From positions 1 through 31,908 of the forward strand of contig JBOIEQ010000038.1 of NCBI GenBank assembly GCA_050741255.1: a stretch of 31,908 nucleotides of DNA, read 5' to 3'. The stretch comes from CAZXNF01 sp050741255. GTDB taxonomy: Bacteria; Pseudomonadota; Gammaproteobacteria; Burkholderiales; SG8-41. The notes below the pieces were generated by a model. The model was not told where the DNA came from and made no database searches. It saw only the letters and a program-made list of their open reading frames with translations. How positions within the stretch are numbered: the stretch's first letter is position 1; every line of letters starts with the position of its first letter. Shown here one piece after another: positions 24,168-31,908 of the stretch. The translations under genes were made by a program, and so were the position numbers.

Positions 24168-25516
24168 TTCCCGCCCTCCACAGTTACCGCCGTTTTGACC
24201 AGTTCGCGCGGGATCAGGATCGATTTGACCGCCAGCACCTCGCGGATCGCGTTGGACCCGCCGCCGCCGCCCGAGGGGCCGTTGACGTGCAGCGTGCGCA
24301 CCTCGAAGCCGACCGCCAGCGCGGCCTTGCGGTCAGGGCTGCGCGCGGCGATGCGCAGGCGCACCTCGTAGGGTTCGGGTCGCCCCTCCCCCATGCCGTG
24401 CAGGCTGGACATGCCGATGTAGTCGACCCGGATCTCGGGATAGCTGAAGCCGCGCTGCCGCAGCCGCTCGCGCACGATCTTCTCGGCGAGCCTGGCGCGC
24501 GCGACCGCGTTGGGGCCGGCGTACGCCACCTCGCCTTCGCCGATGTAGCCGTCATGGTAACCGACGACCACCTTGTAGGTCGGCGTGCGCGGCCGGGCCT
24601 TCGCGCCCTTCGCACGCACCCGGTGCTTGCCTTCCTGCGCGAACTCCACGTCGGTGATGTCGAGGATGCAGTCGGGCGTGATGTAGCTCGTCGGATCGTG
24701 CATCTCGTACAGCACCTGTTCGGTGCAGGTCATGACGTCGAGCCGCCCGCCGGAATCCTCGAGCTTGCCGAGCAGCAGGCTGCCGTCCTGCCCGATGTCG
24801 GCGTACGGAAAGCCGATGTTCACGGCATCGTCGGCGTCCTTCCGGCCGGGGTCGATGAAGCAGCCGCCGGTGACCTGTCCCGCGCATTCCATCAGATGGC
24901 CCGCGAGCGTGCCGACCGCCAGTTTCGGATAGTCGTCGTAGGCCCAGCCTAGGCCATGCAGCATCGTGCCGAGAAACAGCGACGGATCCGAGACGCGCCC
25001 CGCCATGACCACCGGCGCGCCGGTGGCGAGCCCGTCGCGGATGGCGTCGGCGCCGAGATAGGCGTTGGCCGAGGCCATGCGGGGAATCAGGGATTCGACG
25101 GGTTCCCCGCTTTCCATCAGCGGGAGCTGGGGATTCTTGCGCACGAGGTCGGAAACGTCGTCACCGGTCACGACAGCCACCGGCAGGTCCGCGATGCCCA
25201 GCGCTTCCGCCTCGCGCCGCACCGCGCGCGCGGCGCCCAGCGGGTTGGCCGCGCCCATGTTGGTCACGATGCGGATGCCCCGCTGCGTGCAGGCGGGCAG
25301 CACGGCCTGGAAGCGTTCCGCCAGGTACGGCGTGTAGCCGCGCTCGGGGTCCTTCAGGCGCGTGAGGTTCTCGCGCGCGATCGTGCGTTCGGCAAGACAT
25401 TCGAACACCAGATAATCGAGTTGCCCATGCGCGGCGAGCCTTGCGGCCGGATCGATGCGGTCGTCGGAAAAACCGGCGCCGGTGCCGACGCGGATGCTGT
25501 TGGGCGCAGAGGACAT
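24164..25516 (-). CDS. AtuA-like acyclic terpene utilisation family protein (DUF1446)
   Basis: The product is 450 residues from the ATG at 25516 (weak AGAAG site). Family features are RVGTGAGFSDDRIDPA at the N-terminus, LDYLVFECLAERTIA, VTNMGAANPLGAARAV near 85, VVMAGRVSDPSLFLG near 170, and VTGGCFIDPGRKDADD. A glycine-rich GPSGGGGGSNAI lies near residue 420. No signal peptide is seen, so it is cytoplasmic. It begins a unit with the small AtuA-like protein, a Bug protein and the IclR regulator. The family takes its name from citronellol/geraniol degradation, but no other atu gene is seen here, so the pathway is open. Confidence 0.9.
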   Translation of the reverse strand: MSSAPNSIRVGTGAGFSDDRIDPAARLAAHGQLDYLVFECLAERTIARENLTRLKDPERGYTPYLAERFQAVLPACTQRGIRIVTNMGAANPLGAARAVRREAEALGIADLPVAVVTGDDVSDLVRKNPQLPLMESGEPVESLIPRMASANAYLGADAIRDGLATGAPVVMAGRVSDPSLFLGTMLHGLGWAYDDYPKLAVGTLAGHLMECAGQVTGGCFIDPGRKDADDAVNIGFPYADIGQDGSLLLGKLEDSGGRLDVMTCTEQVLYEMHDPTSYITPDCILDITDVEFAQEGKHRVRAKGAKARPRTPTYKVVVGYHDGYIGEGEVAYAGPNAVARARLAEKIVRERLRQRGFSYPEIRVDYIGMSSLHGMGEGRPEPYEVRLRIAARSPDRKAALAVGFEVRTLHVNGPSGGGGGSNAIREVLAVKSILIPRELVKTAVTVEGGK

Positions 25517-25766
25517 GGGCTTCTTCTATCGGAGGTTGGCCACTGAAGTCAGCCGGGTCGTGAAAATTTTATCAGCTTGGACCTGTACGGCCCTGCCTAT
25601 GCCGCAATGCGGAAGCGCGCGTGCTGTGCCGCACCATGCACAAAAATTGCGCAGTGCCTTTCGATTGAATAGCATTGAGGCCCCAAGGCAAACGGCATAC
25701 CGACGGAATCTGCAGTCCGTCACGTGGCTCACTGACCGTATTGCCGCCATCACGGAGAGGATTGCC
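25517..25766. promoter_or_regulatory. Divergent intergenic region with an inverted repeat
   Basis: No gene is seen in these 250 bp between the AtuA-like unit (minus) and the PanE-like gene (plus). GACGGA (25702-25707) and TCCGTC (25716-25721) form an inverted repeat 45 bp before the plus-strand ATG. A weak plus-strand promoter may be TTGCGC (25647-25652) with TAGCAT (25670-25675), spacing 17. A minus-strand TAAAAT lies at 25566-25571. Confidence 0.4.
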
Positions 25767-26846
25767 ATGAGCAAGAAATACAACATCATGATCATGGGCG
25801 CGTCGTACGGCTCGCTGCTGGGCACCAAGCTCGCGCTCGCGGGCCACAACGTGCACCTGATCTGCCTGCCCGCCGAAGCGGACCTGATCAACAGCGAGGG
25901 CGCGGTCATCCGCATGCCGATCAAGGGCCGCGAGGGCCTGGTGGAAATCCGGTCGAAGACGCTGCCGGGCAAGCTGACCGCGGGCGGCGTGCAGGGCGTG
26001 AAACCCGGCGACTACGACCTGATCGCGCTGGCGATGCAGGAACCGCAATACCGCTCGCCGGGCGTGCGCGAACTGCTGGACGCGGTCGCGAAGTCCCGCG
26101 TGCCGTGCATGTCGATCATGAACATGCCGCCGCTGCCCTACCTGAAGCGCATTCCCGGCCTCAACGCGGACGCCTGTCGCGACGCCTTCACCGACGCGTC
26201 CGTCTGGGACAGCTTCGATCCGAAGACGCTGACGCTGTGCAGTCCCGACCCGCAGGCTTTCCGCCCGCCGGAAGACAAGGTCAACGTGCTGCAGGTGCGG
26301 CTGCCGACCAACTTCAAGGCCGCGCGCTTCGATTCCGACGCGCACACGCAGATCCTGCGCGACCTGGAGCGCGACGTCGACGCCATCCGCTTCGATCCGG
26401 GCGACGGCAAGAAGATCGAACTCCCCGTGAAGCTCAAGGTGCACGAGTCCGTGTTCGTGCCGCTGGCGAAGTGGAGCATGCTGCTCGCCGGCAACTACCG
26501 CTGCGTGCTGAAGGACAGCGTGCGTCCGATCAAGGATGCCGTGCACGCCGACCTCGAGGCTTCCCGTTCGGTCTATCAATGGGTGGTGAAACTCTGCGTG
26601 TCGCTCGGCGCGAACGAGAAGGATCTCGTGCCGTTCGAGAAATACGCGAATGCCGCCCTGTCGCTCGGCAGTCCCTCCTCCGCCGCGCGCGCGCTGGCGG
26701 CCGGCGCGCCGAACATCGAACGGGTGGACCGCCTGGTGCAGATCGCGGCGAAGCAGAAGGGGATGCAGAACGCCGTGGTCGACGAGACCGTGAAACTGGT
26801 GGATGGCTGGCTGGAGAAGAACCGCAAGAACCAGAAGGCGGCCTGA
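25767..26846 (+). CDS. PanE/ApbA-like (ketopantoate reductase family) oxidoreductase
   Basis: The product is 359 residues, slightly longer than typical PanE. The ATG at 25767 has GGAGAGG upstream. The N-terminal Rossmann strand reads NIMIMGASYGSLLGTKLALA, so the usual GxGxxG is GASYGS, a departure from the family consensus. The C-terminal half has FVPLAKWSMLLAGNYRC near 232, where PanE has its KW..L..N segment, and SLGSPSSAARALAAGAPNIE near 295, which resembles the PanE substrate-side helix. The likely role is NAD(P)-dependent reduction or oxidation of a 2-keto/hydroxy acid or an opine-like compound; the substrate is unknown. It is a single-gene unit closed by the terminator at 26890. Confidence 0.8.
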   Translation: MSKKYNIMIMGASYGSLLGTKLALAGHNVHLICLPAEADLINSEGAVIRMPIKGREGLVEIRSKTLPGKLTAGGVQGVKPGDYDLIALAMQEPQYRSPGVRELLDAVAKSRVPCMSIMNMPPLPYLKRIPGLNADACRDAFTDASVWDSFDPKTLTLCSPDPQAFRPPEDKVNVLQVRLPTNFKAARFDSDAHTQILRDLERDVDAIRFDPGDGKKIELPVKLKVHESVFVPLAKWSMLLAGNYRCVLKDSVRPIKDAVHADLEASRSVYQWVVKLCVSLGANEKDLVPFEKYANAALSLGSPSSAARALAAGAPNIERVDRLVQIAAKQKGMQNAVVDETVKLVDGWLEKNRKNQKAA

Positions 26847-26889
26847 GTTCCGGCTCCCGCGCCACGCCGCTTCGGAATTCAAAGACGGC

Positions 26890-26922
26890 AACAAAAAGCC
26901 CGGCCTGTCCGGGCTTTTTGTT
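26890..26922 (+). terminator. Intrinsic terminator after the PanE-like gene
   Basis: The arms AACAAAAAGCCCGG and CCGGGCTTTTTGTT form a perfect 14-bp stem around the 5-nt loop CCTGT, with a T-run in the 3' arm. The A-rich 5' arm would also give a T-run on the other strand. Confidence 0.93.
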
Positions 26923-26949
26923 GGGTACAGACCCGTCGCGGCTTATAAT
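26921..26949 (+). promoter_or_regulatory. Promoter for the SulP-STAS-cNMP gene
   Basis: A perfect -10 TATAAT (26944-26949) lies 17 bp after TTGGGT (26921-26926, matching the first three -35 bases). The -35 overlaps the end of the terminator stem, so the upstream unit ends exactly where this one starts. Transcription would begin near 26956. Confidence 0.65.
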
Positions 26950-27021
26950 TCCAGTCGCACCAGCGCAACAATCGCGGCCGGATTCGAGCGCATCCCTCTG
27001 CAGCCGCCCACGCCACTTTCA

Positions 27022-29172
27022 TTGGAACCCTCGCGCACAAGAACCGCCAGCGCAGCGCTGGACGGTGTGGCCGTCATCGTGCCGACGGCCCTCGGGAGCA
27101 CCGCCCTGTTATACGCCCAGGTCGGGCCCGGCTTGCTCGTGTACGGCCTGCACGCCTGCCTGCTCGCGCTCATCCTGATTCATGCCACGACGGCCCATGC
27201 ACAGCGTCCGATGCTGTACTCCGCACGCTTCTTCGAAGCGTCGGCGCTGGCCGTAATGATGCAGCAACTTGCCGGGAAGCTGCCCGCCTGGGGCTTGCCG
27301 GACACCCCCGGCATCAAACTCGCGTTTTTGTGCCTCACCGGCGCCGCCGCGGGCGTGTGGGTCGGTTGTTTGTGGGCGATACGGGCACAGCGGTTCATCC
27401 GTTACATTCCAGCGCCGGTCTACGCCGGCTTCGCGAACAGCATCGCGCTGGTGCTGGTCATCACGCAGACGGAAGTCGTCGGCAATCTGCTCGCCTCCGG
27501 CCAGTCTCTGGCGGTGATCGGCACCATCGCGGGCGGCGCTGTCGTGGCGGGCATCCTCACCCGCAGGATCAGGCCCGACTGGCCTTCGACCTCCATTGCC
27601 TTGCTCGCGGGCATGCTGATCAGCCTCGGCTGGCTGGCCGCGGATCAGCTCGTCGCCATGGTCAACCACGGCAAGATGTCTTTCACCGTACCACTCGAGA
27701 TGGCCGATTTTGGCGCCCTGTGGGCGGCGCCAATGGCACGCATGGCGATCGCCGGCGACCTGGCGAGGAACGCCATGATCCTCGGCACGCTGATGTTCGT
27801 GAACACCACGGTGACCGGCCAGTTCCTCGCGCATGGCGATGATCGCGCGACCTATCATGGCAGGGACAATCTCCTGATGGCGGCAGGCATGGCGCTGGCC
27901 GGCGCCATCGGTTCCGCGCCGGTGTCGGGGGCGACGCAGGCGTCAATCGCCGCCACCCGCTACGGCGCGCTGCGCGCGCCCGTGCTGCTCGGCGTCAGCG
28001 CGCTGCTCGCGATGATCCACCTCAGCAGCCTGCTGGGAATGGTGGCCATCGCGGCGATCGTCGGTGCGCTGTTCTTCGAAGCCTGGCTCATCTACAACCG
28101 GACTTCCGTCACCCAGCTCCTGTCCTGGCTGCGGCGGGAACCCATGCCGGCGTCGGCGCGCGAGGACCTCATGCTGATCGTGGTCGTCACCTTCGTGACG
28201 CTCGTGGTCAACATCACGGCCGCGGCACTGGTGGGGCTGACGCTAGGCCTGGTGCTGTACGCCGCCCGCAACAGCCGTCAGCCCGTGCGGCGCGTGTGGG
28301 ACGGGACGGAACTCAGCTCCAACTGCGCGCGGTCACGCCCAGACCTCCAGCTTCTGGCCGAACACGGCGCGACGATCAGGGTGTTCGAGCTCGAAGGCGA
28401 CCAGTTCTTCGCGTCGGCGGCCTTGCTCGGCCAGGCCATACGCGCGCAACTGGGCGGGATCGCCTGCGCCGTGATCGACTGGTCGCGCGTGCGGCACATC
28501 GACACGAGTCTCGCGCAGACCATTGTCAAACTCGAGGGCCACGCCGCGAACCAGAACGTGCGGCTGGTGCACGCCGGCGCCAACGCGGAAGTGGCGCAGA
28601 TGCTGTCGCAATACCTCCCGCGCGCGGCGTTCGCGCCGGACCTCGATCGCGCGCTCGAGTCCGCTGAAAATCTGGTGATTCAGCAGCATGCGGCGACCCG
28701 CTCGCCGGAGGTGACTGCCTTCGTCGAGGCCGTCAGCATGTTCCGGGAGCTGACCGACGCCGAGCGCGAGGTGATCGAAAGCCGCATGACGCAGCAGCTG
28801 TATCCCAGGGGCGAGGTCATCGTGAAGGCCGGGGATCCGAGCGATGCCCTGCTGCTGGTGCTGCAGGGCACCGCCAGCGTCTTCATTCACGAGACCCGCG
28901 AGGGCATGCCGGACCGGGACATTCGCCTCGCCGGCGTGCGGCGCGGCGCCACCATCGGCGAGATCGGCTTTCTGGACGGTGACGTGCGCTCCGCCACGGT
29001 GATCGCACAGGAAGATGTCGTGATCAGCAGCATCTCCCGCGCCGCCTTCGACGACCTTAGCGCAACCCATCCCCCCATCGTGCAGCGCCTGCTGTCGAAC
29101 CTCACCGTCGACCTGGCCACGCGCCTGCGCCATACGACGCGGCTTGCGCTGGCCAAAATGGGCAAGGCCTGA
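27022..29172 (+). CDS. SulP-family anion transporter with STAS and cyclic-nucleotide-binding domains
   Basis: About 716 residues from a TTG at 27022; the start is uncertain because no good ribosome site or ATG exists near the first membrane helix. Residues about 15-425 are a hydrophobic SulP core with roughly ten or more helices (for example VYAGFANSIALVLVIT and GAIGSAPVSGATQASIAATR). Residues about 440-555 are a STAS domain with VIDWSRVRHIDTSLAQTI. Residues about 570-690 are a cNMP-binding (CAP_ED) fold with GATIGEIGFLDGDVRSATV, where the Glu and Arg of the nucleotide-binding cassette are kept. It should sit in the inner membrane and move sulfate, bicarbonate or dicarboxylates, possibly gated by a cyclic nucleotide. 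The transported ion cannot be read. Confidence 0.9.
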   Translation: MEPSRTRTASAALDGVAVIVPTALGSTALLYAQVGPGLLVYGLHACLLALILIHATTAHAQRPMLYSARFFEASALAVMMQQLAGKLPAWGLPDTPGIKLAFLCLTGAAAGVWVGCLWAIRAQRFIRYIPAPVYAGFANSIALVLVITQTEVVGNLLASGQSLAVIGTIAGGAVVAGILTRRIRPDWPSTSIALLAGMLISLGWLAADQLVAMVNHGKMSFTVPLEMADFGALWAAPMARMAIAGDLARNAMILGTLMFVNTTVTGQFLAHGDDRATYHGRDNLLMAAGMALAGAIGSAPVSGATQASIAATRYGALRAPVLLGVSALLAMIHLSSLLGMVAIAAIVGALFFEAWLIYNRTSVTQLLSWLRREPMPASAREDLMLIVVVTFVTLVVNITAAALVGLTLGLVLYAARNSRQPVRRVWDGTELSSNCARSRPDLQLLAEHGATIRVFELEGDQFFASAALLGQAIRAQLGGIACAVIDWSRVRHIDTSLAQTIVKLEGHAANQNVRLVHAGANAEVAQMLSQYLPRAAFAPDLDRALESAENLVIQQHAATRSPEVTAFVEAVSMFRELTDAEREVIESRMTQQLYPRGEVIVKAGDPSDALLLVLQGTASVFIHETREGMPDRDIRLAGVRRGATIGEIGFLDGDVRSATVIAQEDVVISSISRAAFDDLSATHPPIVQRLLSNLTVDLATRLRHTTRLALAKMGKA

Positions 29173-29194
29173 ACCGCGCGAACTGGGCAGGCGG

Positions 29195-30160
29195 TTACTC
29201 CGCCTTGACGCCCGCCGACTTGATGACGGCGCCCCAGCGGTCGAAATCGGCCTTGAGGTAAGCCGTCAGTTCGGCCGGGGTGCCCCATGAGGGCTCGGCG
29301 CCGTCGGCGGCCAGCCGCTGCTTCATCTCGTCGCTGCGCATGATGCGGTTCAGTTCGCCGTTCAATTTGGTGACGATGGGCGCGGGCAGTGCGGCCGGCC
29401 CGTACATCCCCCACCACTGATTGGACTCGAAACCCGGCAGTGTTTCCGCCACCGTCGGCAACTCCGGCACGAACGTCACCCGCTTGGCGCTGGTCACGGC
29501 GATCGCCTTGAGCTTTCCGGACTTCATCTGCACGGCGACGCTGGGCAGCCCGGCGAACAGCAGCGAGGTCTGGCCGGCCATGGTGTCGATGACGGCAGGC
29601 GCGGCACCCTTGTACGGCACATGGAGCAGCTTGACCCCGGCGCGCTGCATGAACAGCTCGCCCGTCAGATGGCTCAGGGTGCCCGCGCCGTTCGACGCGT
29701 AACTCAGCGACTCGGGCCTGGCTTTCGCGATCGCGATCAGTTCTTTCACGGTTCTGGCCGGCACCGAGGGATGCGCGACCAGTACGTTGGTCGCGTAGCC
29801 GATCAACATGATCGGCGCGAAGCTGGTCATGGGGTTGTAGTTCTGCGTCGCCGCCAGATGCGGGTTGATGGACATCGAGCTTGATGAGGCCATCAGCAGC
29901 GTGTAGCCGTCCGGCGCCGCGCGCGCGACGGCCTCGGTGCCGATGGCCCCGCCCGCGCCGCCGCGGTTGTCCACGACGAACTGCGCGCCCAGTCCTTCGG
30001 AAAGTTTGCGGGAGACGTGGCGCCCGACGATGTCGGCGGCCCCGCCGGCGGGAAACGGCACGATGACCCGCACCGCCTTGTCCGGGTAGGTCTGCGCGTG
30101 CGCGGCACCCGCCGCGGCGAGCAGGCTGAGCGCGGAAAATGCATGCCAGGAAAGTTTCAT
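29195..30160 (-). CDS. Bug/TctC-family substrate-binding protein
   Basis: The product is 321 residues. The ATG at 30160 (MKLSWHAF) is preceded by GAGGAG; an in-frame start 10 codons earlier lacks this. The signal peptide ends near AGAAHAQ. The Bug motifs are YPDKAVRVIVPFPAGGAADI, VVDNRGGAGGAIG and DGYTLLMAS; later LHVPYKGAAPAVIDTMAGQ and LPGFESNQWWG. It converges on the SulP gene (22-nt gap) and is divergent from an enolase-superfamily gene, so its ligand may be that enzyme's substrate, such as a sugar acid or a related carboxylate (inference). Confidence 0.95.
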   Translation of the reverse strand: MKLSWHAFSALSLLAAAGAAHAQTYPDKAVRVIVPFPAGGAADIVGRHVSRKLSEGLGAQFVVDNRGGAGGAIGTEAVARAAPDGYTLLMASSSSMSINPHLAATQNYNPMTSFAPIMLIGYATNVLVAHPSVPARTVKELIAIAKARPESLSYASNGAGTLSHLTGELFMQRAGVKLLHVPYKGAAPAVIDTMAGQTSLLFAGLPSVAVQMKSGKLKAIAVTSAKRVTFVPELPTVAETLPGFESNQWWGMYGPAALPAPIVTKLNGELNRIMRSDEMKQRLAADGAEPSWGTPAELTAYLKADFDRWGAVIKSAGVKAE

Positions 30161-30279
30161 GGTGCTCCTCCAGTGATACGGGTGATGCATGCCCCGGTAC
30201 GAAGATGATCTGACGGATTATAGTATCGGCCGGCCACACTCCGGTACGGAGACGGCGCGCACATCAGGAGCAGGCAACA
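30161..30279. promoter_or_regulatory. Divergent promoter region with a small palindrome
   Basis: A TATAAT on the minus strand (plus-strand ATTATA near 30217) points towards the Bug gene. CTCCG (30239-30243) and CGGAG (30247-30251) form an inverted repeat with spacer GTA. A weaker plus-strand TATAGT overlaps the minus box. Regulator unknown. Confidence 0.45.
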
Positions 30280-31407
30280 GTGAAGATCAAGGAAATCGTG
30301 ATACGGCCCATGCGGATCCCCCGCAAGGAAAGCTTCGGCGTACGGACCGGGATGTACGACTTCATGCCGAATACCCACGTGGCGATCCACACGGATGAAG
30401 GCGTCACCGGGTACGGGGAAGGCGCGCCCATTGTCGACTACTTCGGCGAGGGACAGGAAACGATGGTCGAGGTGCTCAAGCACTATCTGGCGCCCGTGCT
30501 CCTCGGCAAGGACCCGCTCAACATCCGCGAGCGCAACCGCGAGATGGACCTCGTGATCCCGCGCAACCCCTGCGCGAAAGCCGCGATCGACATCGCCCTG
30601 CACGACCTGAAGGGCAAGGCGCTGGGGGTCTCGATCGGCTCGCTGCTCGGCGGCGCGTCGAGCCCGGAAATCCCCATCACCGTGTCGATCGGCCTGGACG
30701 ACCGGAACACGATGAAGGAAAAGGCGGTCGCCGCCGCGAAACAGGGCTTCACCGTACTGAAGCTGAAAGGCGGGCAGGACATCCGCGAGGACATCGCCAA
30801 CCTGTCCGTGGTGCGCGAGGCCGTCGGCGCGGATGGTCCGTGGCTCAGGCTCGATGCCAACGCCGGCTACGTGAACCGCGGTGAAATCTACCGCTACCTC
30901 GACGAGCTGAAGGCGCTGCGCCTGATCCTGCTCGAGCAACCCTATCCGTCGCAGGAATGGGAGGCGCTACGCGCGCTGCGCGACCGCATCGAATTCCCCA
31001 TCCTGCTCGACGAGTCGATGCAGACCGGCTGGGACTTCCAGCAGCTCGCGAAATCGCCGGACGGCTTCGTGGCGAACCTGAAAGTGCAGATCTGCGGCGG
31101 CTTGTACAAGGCGTCACAGCTCGTCGCCGCCTGCGAACGCTTCCAGATCCCCGTCATGATCGGCTCGCAGCGCGAATCCGCGATCGGCAATACCGCCAGC
31201 CTGCATCTGGCCTCGCTCATCACCCGCATGGATTACACCTGCGACCAGCGCTACGCCAACGCGGTGCGCGAGGAAGCCGAGGTGGTCACGGACGGACCGT
31301 CCCTGGCCAAGCCGCTGGTGACGGTGCCGACCGGGCCGGGGCTGGGCGTCACCGTGGACTGGAAGCGGGGCGAGTCGATCGCGCTCGCCACGCTGTCGGT
31401 GAAGTGA
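30280..31407 (+). CDS. Enolase-superfamily enzyme (mandelate racemase/muconate lactonizing type)
   Basis: The product is 375 residues from a GTG at 30280 with AGGAG upstream. The N-terminal capping domain covers about 1-125. The barrel has the catalytic pair Lys161-x-Lys163 in LKLKGG, metal ligands Asp192 (RLDANAGY), Glu219 (LLEQPY) and Asp244 (LLDES), and Lys268 (ANLKVQICGG). This K-x-K plus K pattern is that of the muconate-lactonizing/dipeptide-epimerase subgroup rather than the mandelate racemase subgroup, which uses a His-Asp dyad. It would abstract the proton alpha to a carboxylate, for cycloisomerisation, epimerisation or dehydration. The divergent Bug gene suggests an imported acid as substrate (inference). 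Confidence 0.92.
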   Translation: MKIKEIVIRPMRIPRKESFGVRTGMYDFMPNTHVAIHTDEGVTGYGEGAPIVDYFGEGQETMVEVLKHYLAPVLLGKDPLNIRERNREMDLVIPRNPCAKAAIDIALHDLKGKALGVSIGSLLGGASSPEIPITVSIGLDDRNTMKEKAVAAAKQGFTVLKLKGGQDIREDIANLSVVREAVGADGPWLRLDANAGYVNRGEIYRYLDELKALRLILLEQPYPSQEWEALRALRDRIEFPILLDESMQTGWDFQQLAKSPDGFVANLKVQICGGLYKASQLVAACERFQIPVMIGSQRESAIGNTASLHLASLITRMDYTCDQRYANAVREEAEVVTDGPSLAKPLVTVPTGPGLGVTVDWKRGESIALATLSVK

Positions 31408-31423
31408 ACCGCTGACACGGGCG

Positions 31424-31908
31424 ATGATCGGACTTTCCCGCCACACCCGGCACCGCTGCCGGGCGTTCGCATGCGCGCTCTTCACCGCGCTCACCGCAGG
31501 CCAGGCACCGGCGGCGGAGTACCAGCCCGTCCCCGGCCAGCCCGGCAAGGACGTGGTGTGGATTCCGTCGCCGGAACATGTCGTCGAGCGGATGCTCGAT
31601 CTCGCCAGGGTCACGCCGCAGGACTACGTGATCGACCTCGGCTCTGGCGACGGCCGCAACGTGATCGGCGCCGCGCGGCGCGGGGCGCGCGGACTCGGTG
31701 TCGAATACAACCCCGATCTGGTCGCTGTGTCGAAGCGCGCGGCCGCGGCGGCCGGCGTGGCGGACAAGGCGCAGTTCGTGCAGGGTGACATGTTCGAAGC
31801 AGACATTTCGCAGGCCAGCGTGCTGGTCCTGTTCCTGCTCCCCGCGCACATGACCCGTCTCGCGCCGAAGTTCCTGGGCCTCAAACCCGGCACACGCATC
31901 GTCTCTGT
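31424..31908 (+). CDS. Exported class I SAM-dependent methyltransferase, 3' end cut by window edge
   Basis: At least 161 codons from the ATG at 31424 run off the right edge. The N-terminus is basic then hydrophobic (FACALFTALTAG) and ends APAAEY near residue 31, so a signal peptide is likely, unusual for a SAM enzyme. VWIPSPEHVVERMLDLARV precedes the SAM-binding motif VIDLGSGDGRNV (69-80), the acidic second motif LGVEYNPDL and the third FVQGDMF. This arrangement resembles FAM173-like protein methyltransferases. It follows the enolase-superfamily gene by 16 nt with a weak ribosome site, so it may be co-transcribed. Its target is unknown. Confidence 0.85.
   Translation, partial: MIGLSRHTRHRCRAFACALFTALTAGQAPAAEYQPVPGQPGKDVVWIPSPEHVVERMLDLARVTPQDYVIDLGSGDGRNVIGAARRGARGLGVEYNPDLVAVSKRAAAAAGVADKAQFVQGDMFEADISQASVLVLFLLPAHMTRLAPKFLGLKPGTRIVS

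Noticed and set aside
1..31908. tRNA, rRNA, CRISPR arrays, insertion sequences or phage genes
   Set aside because: None recognised by eye on either strand; no regularly spaced repeats and no transposase or integrase motifs.

Overview
The window is high-GC, densely packed bacterial DNA. It looks like a betaproteobacterium, probably Burkholderiales: it carries eight substrate-binding proteins of the Bug/TctC type, plus MmgE/PrpD, AtuA-like and IclR genes. No rRNA, tRNA, CRISPR array, transposase or phage gene was seen.

Layout. (1) Positions 16191 down to 1, minus strand: one nearly gap-free run of 15 genes. In transcription order it encodes a four-domain rhodanese, a TcuA-like flavoprotein, two MmgE/PrpD proteins, a Bug protein, an SDR, two Bug proteins, a metal-dependent amidohydrolase, LeuC- and LeuD-like hydro-lyase subunits, a third MmgE/PrpD protein, a VOC protein, a glutaredoxin-DinB fusion and a Bug protein cut by the window edge. 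Most junctions overlap or are under 40 nt. (2) Positions 16192-16486: a divergent control region with two tandem palindromes. (3) Positions 16487-19678, plus strand: Bug, a second amidohydrolase, Bug. (4) Positions 19702-22010: a class II aldolase-like gene divergent from a fourth MmgE/PrpD gene. (5) Positions 25516 down to 22013, minus strand: AtuA-like large and small proteins, Bug, IclR regulator. (6) Positions 25767-26846, plus: a PanE/ApbA-like reductase ending in a strong terminator. (7) Positions 27022-29172, plus: a SulP transporter with STAS and cyclic-nucleotide domains. (8) Bug (minus) divergent from an enolase-superfamily enzyme (plus), then the start of an exported methyltransferase.

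The main discovery is at 612-1385, minus strand. A conventional gene caller would report only a DinB protein starting at an internal ATG (1232). The frame in fact begins at 1385, in an ATGA overlap with the VOC gene, and encodes a glutaredoxin domain interrupted by one in-frame TGA (1341-1343). That TGA sits exactly where the first cysteine of the CxxC redox motif belongs, giving U-S-S-C. The mRNA just after the UGA can fold into a 10-bp hairpin with a GUU loop starting 24 nt downstream, as expected for a bacterial SECIS element. I therefore call it a selenocysteine-containing glutaredoxin-DinB fusion.

How the genes may work together (inference): periplasmic Bug proteins capture carboxylates. 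Aconitase-type LeuCD, MmgE/PrpD hydro-lyase/decarboxylase-like proteins, a tricarballylate-dehydrogenase-like flavoprotein and an amidohydrolase-family (possibly decarboxylase) enzyme would process a di- or tricarboxylic acid. The rhodanese and the Sec-glutaredoxin would add a thiol/sulfur or selenium redox function. The substrate cannot be read from the sequence.
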